This document shows, piece by piece, positions 57,169 through 64,000 of a stretch of DNA of 64,000 nucleotides. The DNA lies in NCBI RefSeq assembly GCF_029968015.1, contig NZ_JASCIS010000004.1, positions 186,001 through 250,000 on the forward strand, written 5' to 3'. This DNA comes from Streptomyces luteolus. Its GTDB lineage: Bacteria; Actinomycetota; Actinomycetes; Streptomycetales; Streptomycetaceae. The notes below the pieces were generated by a model. That model did no database searches, was not told the origin of the DNA, and worked only from the letters and a program-made list of their open reading frames with translations. The position numbers and the translations under genes were made by a program. Positions within the stretch are counted from its first letter, which is position 1, and every line of letters begins with the position of its first letter.

Positions 57169-58566
57169 TCAGCTCGACGCCTCCAGCGCGTCGAGCTGGT
57201 CAAGGAACCATCGCTCTGGCGGCAGCGCGGTCGCCGCCGCGGCGAGCCGTTCCGTGCGCCGGGTGCGCTCCTTCTCCGGCATCGTCAACCCCTCGTGCAG
57301 CGCGGCAGCAGTCCCCACCACGTCGTACGGATTGACCGCGAGCGCGTCCTCGCCGAGCTCCTCGAAGGCGCCCGCCTCGCGGGACAGCACGAGCGCGCAG
57401 CCCTCGTCCGAGACCACCGGGACCTCCTTCGCGACCAGGTTCATGCCGTCCCTGATCGGGTTGACGAGCGCCACGTCCGCGAGCCGGTACGCCGCGAGGG
57501 AGCGCGCGAAGTCGTCCTCCACGTGCAGGATCACCGGCGTCCAACCCGGCGTACCGAAACGGGAGTTGACCTCGTCCGCGACGCGCGCGACCTCCGCCGT
57601 GTAGTCGCGGTAGACGGCCAGGTCCTGCCGTGAGGGGTAGGCGAACGCGAGGTGCACGACGCGCTCACGCCACTCGGGGTGATCCTCCAGGAGGGTCTCG
57701 TACGCGCGCAGACCGCGCACGATGTTCTTGGAGAGCTCGGTGCGGTCGACCCGCACGACGGTCTTCCGCCCGGACCCCCCGATCTGCTCGCGGAGCGCCG
57801 CCGCCCGCTCGGCCACGTCGTCCCGGTGCGCCCGCTCGCGCAGGAACTCCGCGTCCGCGCCCAGGCCGTGCACGCCGATCCGGGTGGCGCCGACGCCGCC
57901 GACGACCGCGTCGCAGCAGGCCGTGAACGCGTCGGCCCAGCGGCGGGTCAGGAAGGCGAGCCGGTCCGCGCCGAGCAGTCCGCGAAGGAGCTGCTCGGCG
58001 ATGTCGTCGGGCAGCATCCGGAAGTACTCGGGCGGGGCCCACGGCGTGTGCGAGAAGTGCCCGATCCGCAGGTCGTCGCGGAGCGCGCGGAGCATGCCGG
58101 GGACGAGGGCCAGGTGGTAGTCCTGCACGAGCACCGCCGCGCCGGGCGCGGCCTCGGCGGCGAGGGCCTCGGCGAAGGCCCGGTTGTAGCGCTCGTACGA
58201 GGCCCACTGGCGGCGGAACTCGCGGTCGAAGGAGGGTTCCAGGGGCGTCTGGTACAGCATGTGGTGCACGAACCAGAGCACCGAGTTGGCGATCCCGTTG
58301 TACGCGTCGGCGTGCACCTCGGCGTCGATGTCCAGCATCCGCACGCCGCGCTCGGAGACGCCGCGCCGCACCGCCACCCGGTCGCCGTCGCCGAGCGCCG
58401 CGCACACCCACAGGGCGCCGGCGTCGGGCCCGATCGCGGAGAGCCCGGAGACGAGCCCGCCGCCGCCGCGCCGTGCGTCGAGGGTGCCGTCCTGCCGTAC
58501 GGAATACGTGACCGGGCCGCGGTTGGAGGCGACGAGGATCGGGGCGGCGGAGCGCTCGGCAGGCAT
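57169..58566 (-). CDS. otsA: Trehalose-6-phosphate synthase
   Basis: A 465-residue GT20 glycosyltransferase joining UDP- or GDP-glucose to glucose-6-P. SNRGPVTYSVRQDG and GGGGLVSGLSAIG at the N-terminus, VQDYHLALVPGMLRAL, FSHTPWAPPEYFRMLP, VRVDRTELSKNIVRGLRAYETLL, and the C-terminal nucleotide-sugar site VNPIRDGMNLVAKEVPVVSDEGCALVLSREAGAFEELG-type region with DVVG. Length is normal. Convergent with otsB; 50 bases separate it from the upstream gpgS gene on the same strand, giving a compatible-solute cluster. Confidence 0.93.
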   Translation of the reverse strand: MPAERSAAPILVASNRGPVTYSVRQDGTLDARRGGGGLVSGLSAIGPDAGALWVCAALGDGDRVAVRRGVSERGVRMLDIDAEVHADAYNGIANSVLWFVHHMLYQTPLEPSFDREFRRQWASYERYNRAFAEALAAEAAPGAAVLVQDYHLALVPGMLRALRDDLRIGHFSHTPWAPPEYFRMLPDDIAEQLLRGLLGADRLAFLTRRWADAFTACCDAVVGGVGATRIGVHGLGADAEFLRERAHRDDVAERAAALREQIGGSGRKTVVRVDRTELSKNIVRGLRAYETLLEDHPEWRERVVHLAFAYPSRQDLAVYRDYTAEVARVADEVNSRFGTPGWTPVILHVEDDFARSLAAYRLADVALVNPIRDGMNLVAKEVPVVSDEGCALVLSREAGAFEELGEDALAVNPYDVVGTAAALHEGLTMPEKERTRRTERLAAAATALPPERWFLDQLDALEASS

Positions 58567-58616
58567 GACGCGAACCTAGCCAGGCCCGGGAACCCTCAAA
58601 CGTGACATCGCGCCAC

Positions 58617-59591
58617 TCAGGCCACGCGGCGGTCCCGGTACTCCTCGATGTCCACCATCGGCGGCCGCTCCTCCGTGTCCACCGCGTGCGTACGCGGCTC
58701 GAAGCCCTGCTCGCCCCGCTCGAACTGGGTGAGCCGCGGCCGTACGAGATGCCCGCGGGCGAGCCTCAGCTGTGCCGTGCGGTAGATCGCCGCCGCCATC
58801 CGCCCGAGCGCCCGCCCGTCCTGATGGCGGTGGAGCCGCACTCCGACGTCGACCTGCGCGAGCGCGTCCAGGCCCACGGTGTGCAGCGAGTCCACGAGCA
58901 GGCCCAGCTCCACGCCGTACCCGACGGGAAACGGCAGCTGTTCCAGCAGCGAGCGCCTGGCCGCGTACTCGCCGCCCAACGGCTGGACGAATCCGGCCAG
59001 TTGGGGCCAGTGCAGATTGAGCAGCGGCCGCGCCACGAGTTCGGTGACCCGGCCCCCCTGACCTGTCGCCTCGCCCAGCGGCCGGTCGTACATCGCCTTC
59101 ACGAACTGCAGCTCGGGGTCGGTGAGGAGCGGGCCGACGATCCCCGTGACGAAGTCCGCGGAGAACTCCCTGAGGTCGGCGTCCACAAAACACACCACGT
59201 CACCACTGGTCACCAGGAGCGAGCGCCACAGCACCTCGCCCTTGCCGGGCACGGCGGGCAGCCGCGGCAGGATCGCGTCCCGGTGCACCACCCGCGCCCC
59301 GGCGGCCGCCGCCACCTCGGACGTACGGTCGGTGGAGCCCGAGTCGACCACCACCAGCTCGTCGACGAGCGGCACCGCGTCCGTCATCAGCTCGCCGCGG
59401 ATCACCGACACGATCGCGCCGACCGTGGCTTCCTCGTCCAGCGCGGGCAGCACCACGCTGACCGTCGTCCCCTGCCGGGCCTTCGCGGCCAAGAGCAGGT
59501 CGAGCGGGCGGTCCCCGACGGCCCAGGAGCGCCGTTCGAGCCAGCGCTCCACCTCTTCGAGCACGTCTGTTACTCCCTGGTTGTGATCCAT
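58617..59591 (-). CDS. gpgS: Glucosyl-3-phosphoglycerate synthase
   Basis: A 324-residue GT81 enzyme: VSVVLPALDEEATVGAIVSV, VDELVVVDSGSTDRTSEVA, the DxD-containing VCFVDADLREFSADFVTGI, QPLGGEYAARRSLLEQLPF and GYGVELGLLVDS. It makes glucosyl-3-phosphoglycerate, precursor of glucosylglycerate, a stress solute under nitrogen limitation. ATG 59591 is well placed. The C-terminal EERPPMVDIEEYRDR tail is typical of Streptomyces copies. Divergent from the riboswitch-thrC unit. Confidence 0.9.
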   Translation of the reverse strand: MDHNQGVTDVLEEVERWLERRSWAVGDRPLDLLLAAKARQGTTVSVVLPALDEEATVGAIVSVIRGELMTDAVPLVDELVVVDSGSTDRTSEVAAAAGARVVHRDAILPRLPAVPGKGEVLWRSLLVTSGDVVCFVDADLREFSADFVTGIVGPLLTDPELQFVKAMYDRPLGEATGQGGRVTELVARPLLNLHWPQLAGFVQPLGGEYAARRSLLEQLPFPVGYGVELGLLVDSLHTVGLDALAQVDVGVRLHRHQDGRALGRMAAAIYRTAQLRLARGHLVRPRLTQFERGEQGFEPRTHAVDTEERPPMVDIEEYRDRRVA

Positions 59592-59697
59592 CTCGCGGTT
59601 CGGACGACTATCTCAACAACGAGAGCCGTCGGTTACAGTCTTGAACAACGCGAACGACCACCGCATGCCGGGGTCGTCCCGCAACAACCGAATACCG

Positions 59698-59841
59698 CTC
59701 ATCCAGAGGGGCAGAGGGATACGGCCCGTTGAAGCCCCGGCAACCCTCCAGCTGGTTACTTGCGCAACTGGGCGCGCGAGGCCCCGGCTAGGGAAGGTGC
59801 CAAATCCGTCTTGCGGCGAAGTGCGTCGCGAGGAAGATGAG
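59698..59841 (+). promoter_or_regulatory. SAM (S-box) riboswitch in front of thrC
   Basis: The SAM-I-type core is present: AGAGGG-GCAGAGGGATACGGCCCGTTGAAGCC, then CCGGCAACCCTCC, and GGTGCCAAATCC, followed by GAAGATGAG. The closing P1 helix pairs CTCATC (59698-59703) with GATGAG (59836-59841). The aptamer ends directly at the GGAG of the ribosome-binding region. The ATG of thrC is 20 bases further, so control of translation initiation is likely. Confidence 0.9.
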
Positions 59842-59861
59842 GAGAAAGGGCCTCGCCTCTC

Positions 59862-61148
59862 ATGGCTGTACAGACCGAAACCACCGCCACCACCACCGTG
59901 GACCTCGGCCCCGCCTCGGGCCTCTCCTGCCGCGAGTGCGGCGAGCGGTTCCCCCTCGGCCCGATCTTCGCCTGCGAGCTGTGTTTCGGGCCCCTCGAAG
60001 TGGCGTACGACCTGCCGGTCGGCGACCCGGAGGGGCTGCGCAAGCAGATCGAGGCAGGCCCGGACAACATCTGGCGGTACGCACCGCTGCTGCCCGTCCC
60101 GGCCGACGTGGCGACCAAGCCGAACCTCAACCCCGGCTGGACCAAGCTCGTCAAGGCCGACAACCTCGCGGCCGAACTCGGCGTCACCGGCGGCCTGTAC
60201 ATCAAGGACGACTCCGGCAACCCGACGCACTCCTTCAAGGACCGCGTCGTCGCCCAGGCCCTGGAGGCCGCCCGCGCCTTCGGCTTCACCACGCTCTCCT
60301 GCTCCTCCACGGGCAACCTCGCCGGCGCCGTCGGCGCCGCGGCCGCCCGTGCCGGCTTCCGCTCCTGCGTGTTCATCCCGCACGACCTGGAGCAGGGCAA
60401 GGTCGTCATGGCCGCGGTCTACGGCGGTGAGCTCGTCGGCATCGAGGGCAACTACGACGACGTCAACCGCTTCTGCTCCGAGCTCATCGGCGACCCGCTC
60501 GGCGAGGGCTGGGGCTTCGTCAACGTGAACCTGCGGCCGTACTACGGCGAGGGCTCCAAGACCCTCGCGTACGAGATCTGCGAGCAGCTCGGCTGGCAGC
60601 TGCCCGACCAGCTGGTCGTCCCGATCGCGTCCGGCTCCCAGCTCACGAAGATCGACAAGGGCCTGCAGGAGCTGATCAAGCTCGGCCTGGTCGAGGACAA
60701 GCCGTACAAGATCTTCGGCGCCCAGGCCGAGGGCTGCTCGCCGGTGTCGACCGCGTTCAAGGCCGGCCACGACGTCGTACGCCCGCAGAAGCCGAACACC
60801 ATCGCCAAGTCCCTCGCGATCGGCAACCCGGCGGACGGCCCGTACGTCCTGGACATCGCCCGGCGCACCGGCGGCGCGGTGGAGGACGTGAACGACGAGC
60901 AGGTCGTCGACGCGATCAAGCTGCTTGCGCGGACCGAGGGGATCTTCGCGGAGACGGCGGGGGGTGTGACGGTGGGTGTGACCCGCAAGCTTCTGCAGGA
61001 GGGCCTGCTCGATCCGACGCTGACCACGGTGGTCCTCAACACGGGTGACGGTTTGAAGACCCTCGACGCCGTGGCACCCACGTCTCAGGCGACGGCGACC
61101 ATCAAGCCCAGTCTTGACGCGTTCCGCGCCGCGGGGCTTGCGGGCTAG
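59862..61148 (+). CDS. thrC: Threonine synthase
   Basis: A 428-residue PLP enzyme converting O-phosphohomoserine to threonine. An N-terminal zinc-ribbon-like CRECGERFPLGPIFACELC precedes the fold. The PLP lysine is in DDSGNPTHSFKDRVV, the phosphate-binding loop is SCSSTGNLAGAVGAAAARAG, and IASGSQLTKIDKG plus EGIFAETAGGVTVG follow. Length fits the shorter (actinobacterial) type. A SAM riboswitch controls it. The following ThiS-like gene is separated by a partial dispersed repeat. Confidence 0.93.
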   Translation: MAVQTETTATTTVDLGPASGLSCRECGERFPLGPIFACELCFGPLEVAYDLPVGDPEGLRKQIEAGPDNIWRYAPLLPVPADVATKPNLNPGWTKLVKADNLAAELGVTGGLYIKDDSGNPTHSFKDRVVAQALEAARAFGFTTLSCSSTGNLAGAVGAAAARAGFRSCVFIPHDLEQGKVVMAAVYGGELVGIEGNYDDVNRFCSELIGDPLGEGWGFVNVNLRPYYGEGSKTLAYEICEQLGWQLPDQLVVPIASGSQLTKIDKGLQELIKLGLVEDKPYKIFGAQAEGCSPVSTAFKAGHDVVRPQKPNTIAKSLAIGNPADGPYVLDIARRTGGAVEDVNDEQVVDAIKLLARTEGIFAETAGGVTVGVTRKLLQEGLLDPTLTTVVLNTGDGLKTLDAVAPTSQATATIKPSLDAFRAAGLAG

Positions 61149-61222
61149 TTCCCCACCCCGCCCCTTCCCGAACTGGGGGCTCCGCCCCCAGACCCCCGCT
61201 CCTCAAACGCCGGAGGGGCTGA
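61149..61222. repeat. Dispersed inverted repeat, copy R7 (left half only)
   Basis: CCCCACCCCGCCCCTTCCCG, GGGGGCTCCGCCCCCAGACC and CTCCTCAAACGCCGGAGGGG are present in order, but the right half is absent. The copy ends a few bases before the ribosome-binding site of the ThiS-like gene. Confidence 0.86.
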
Positions 61223-61236
61223 AATTGGAGACAGCT

Positions 61237-61515
61237 ATGAGCGTCAACGTCCGCATCCCCACCATCCTGCGTACCTACACCGGTGGCCAGGCCGAGGTCG
61301 CCGCCGAGGGGGCGACCCTCTCCGAGGTCATCGCCGACCTGGAGAAGAACCACGCGGGCATCGCCGCGCGCGTCCTGGACGACCAGGGCAAGCTGCGCCG
61401 CTTCGTGAACGTGTACGTGAACGACGACGACGTCCGCTTCGAGCAGGGCCTGGAGACCGCCACCCCGGACGGCGCCGGCGTCTCGATCATACCGGCCGTC
61501 GCCGGCGGTTGCTGA
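61237..61515 (+). CDS. ThiS/MoaD-family sulfur carrier with a C-terminal Cys after Gly-Gly
   Basis: A 92-residue ubiquitin-like protein: VNVRIPTILRTYTGGQAEVAA, LSEVIADLEKNHAGIAARV, RFVNVYVNDDDVRFEQGLET, GVSIIPAVAGGC. Active sulfur carriers end in Gly-Gly, which is adenylated and thiocarboxylated. Here one cysteine follows, so the protein would need trimming, as known for CysO/QbsE-type carriers processed by a JAMM (Mec+-like) protease. TTGGAG precedes the ATG. It follows thrC, suggesting a role in sulfur amino-acid or pathway-specific sulfur transfer. Confidence 0.9.
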   Translation: MSVNVRIPTILRTYTGGQAEVAAEGATLSEVIADLEKNHAGIAARVLDDQGKLRRFVNVYVNDDDVRFEQGLETATPDGAGVSIIPAVAGGC

Positions 61516-61548
61516 CCGAGCGTCCGACCGTATTACGCAAGAACGTTA

Positions 61549-61588
61549 CAGAATTGCCCCCTCCGCAGAAGCGGAGGGGGCAATTCTG
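61549..61588. terminator. Perfect 18-bp terminator hairpin
   Basis: An 18-bp stem (61549-61566 with 61571-61588) with loop AGAA lies 34 bases after the stop of the sulfur-carrier gene. The outer part is A/T-rich (CAGAATT / AATTCTG) and the inner part GC-rich. It should end the thrC transcript and may work in both directions. Confidence 0.92.
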
Positions 61589-61948
61589 CAGGGTTGGCCG
61601 CGATAGAGTCGGGAATGCTGTTCCGCTTTTGAGCTCCGCGCATGCCGGACGCATATGAGAAGTCCTGGATTCGCCGACGACTTGTGGCCGAACAGCCCTC
61701 GCAATTCGTACGTTTTGCTCCCTTCGCCCGGTCCGACTTGTTCTGGAAACGGCGAATTCTCCCCGTTCAACCGATCAGCCGTGCCCGGATTTCTCGTCCG
61801 ACTGACCTGTTGCAGACGGCAGTTGGGCAGATACATTCAGCGGCGGTCGACGCGTTCCGGCGCACACCCCCACCTGTCGGGGGGTGAGGTCTGACCCGGG
61901 TCCGCGAAGTGTGGATCTGTGCAAGGGCCAGTAATAGGGGAGTTAGGC
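61589..61948. other. Long leader region of the cold-shock gene
   Basis: This gap has no gene with a ribosome-binding site or Streptomyces codon bias; an 81-codon plus-strand frame (61642-61887) fails both tests. A short CACCCCC-ACCTGT-CGGGGGGTG hairpin lies at about 61864-61886. A long structured 5' leader is normal for cold-shock genes. Confidence 0.55.
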
Positions 61949-62152
61949 ATGGCTCAGGGCACCGTCAAGTGGTTCAACGCGGAGAAGGGGTACGGCTTCA
62001 TCGCGGTCGACGGTGGTGCGGATGTTTTCGTCCACTACAGCGCGATTCAGATGGACGGCTACCGCACCCTTGAAGAAGGTCAGCGAGTGGAGTTCGAGAT
62101 CTCGCAGGGCCAGAAGGGTCCGCAGGCGGACATGGTCAAGCTCGCCGTCTGA
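61949..62152 (+). CDS. Cold-shock protein (CspA family)
   Basis: A 67-residue OB-fold RNA chaperone: [20 protein letters not shown] and [27 protein letters not shown] contain the RNP-1 (KGYGFI) and RNP-2 (VFVHY) motifs. GGGGAG seven bases before ATG 61949 decides the start; the frame upstream to 61919 is leader. Followed by a strong terminator. Confidence 0.95.
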   Translation: MAQGTVKWFNAEKGYGFIAVDGGADVFVHYSAIQMDGYRTLEEGQRVEFEISQGQKGPQADMVKLAV

Positions 62153-62185
62153 TCCAGGCGCGATCGGCCACCGACGCACTCACGC

Positions 62186-62224
62186 CGAGGGGCCCGCATC
62201 CCGAAGAGGGATGCGGGCCCCTCG
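62186..62224. terminator. Terminator hairpin after the cold-shock gene
   Basis: A perfect 17-bp stem (62186-62202 with 62208-62224) with loop GAAGA lies 33 bases after the stop codon. No T-tract follows, as is usual in Streptomyces. Confidence 0.92.
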
Positions 62225-62271
62225 TGCGTGCGCGCGGGGCGCGCACGGGAGTTGCCGGATCCTGGGAGGCG

Positions 62272-64000
<1,729 letters not shown>

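Noticed and set aside
61642..61887. An 81-codon plus-strand frame before the cold-shock gene
   Set aside because: No Shine-Dalgarno, weak third-position GC bias and location in the expected long leader of the cold-shock gene.

Overview
The window is high-GC DNA with Streptomyces codon use (GC-rich third positions, many GTG starts, rare TTA codons). The gene content is also that of Streptomyces: a CdgB-type GAF-PAS-GGDEF protein, an HbpS/SenS/SenR haem-redox system, DasR-type operators, DUF397/XRE pairs, a SARP activator, and a free-standing groEL behind CIRCE elements. From about 9 kb onward it reads as conserved core chromosome. The first 8.8 kb looks like the end of an integrated island.

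Left end (1-8,834). This is an S-adenosylmethionine (SAM) / methylthioadenosine (MTA) recycling module. In order it holds the C-terminus of an aminotransferase-like protein, MTA phosphorylase, an S-adenosylmethionine synthetase, a TetR regulator behind a repeated operator, a YbfB-type MFS transporter, two small ORFs, a SARP activator with a TTA codon, and a fused MtnA-adenine phosphoribosyltransferase. MTA phosphorylase releases adenine and methylthioribose-1-P, and the fusion protein would use both. A decayed ISL3 transposase follows. The island ends at a 3' fragment of a tRNA-Thr(TGT) gene with the tRNA terminator behind it, the footprint of integration into a tRNA.

Core, 9-31 kb. Here lie a DUF899 protein, a DUF4239 membrane protein, a secreted phospholipase A2, a FtsX-type permease with its ATPase, a two-component system with an unusual C-terminal extension on its kinase, an FAD oxidoreductase coupled to a rhomboid-like protein, an APH(6)-like kinase, a GNAT, and a three-gene ABC operon. 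Next come a WhiJ-like locus (XRE regulator with a TTA codon, three tandem DUF397 genes, three divergent small genes), an Eis-like acetyltransferase, a DHA2 exporter and a frameshifted pentapeptide-repeat gene.

Core, 31-56 kb. SenR-SenS and HbpS are divergent around a triple GTGCAGG motif. Then follow an M1 peptidase, TerD, nagK-nagA behind a DasR-like site, a four-gene operon with type VII secretion traits, a PfkB sugar kinase, a class II aldolase, a membrane-anchored CBM-like protein, CdgB, a flavin reductase, a CopG-Doc toxin-antitoxin pair, regulators, ArfB, and a divergent SIS protein / sugar-binding lipoprotein pair with a second DasR-like site. NagK, NagA, the SIS protein, the PfkB kinase and the aldolase together suggest one dispersed amino-sugar catabolic pathway.

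Right end, 56-64 kb. Trehalose and glucosylglycerate genes (otsB, otsA, gpgS) are followed by a SAM riboswitch in front of threonine synthase, a ThiS/MoaD-like sulfur carrier, a cold-shock protein and groEL, which is cut by the window end.

Two large-scale patterns stand out. A GC-rich inverted-repeat family occupies at least seven intergenic sites. Short tandem repeats (9 to 33 bp units) occur at about a dozen places.
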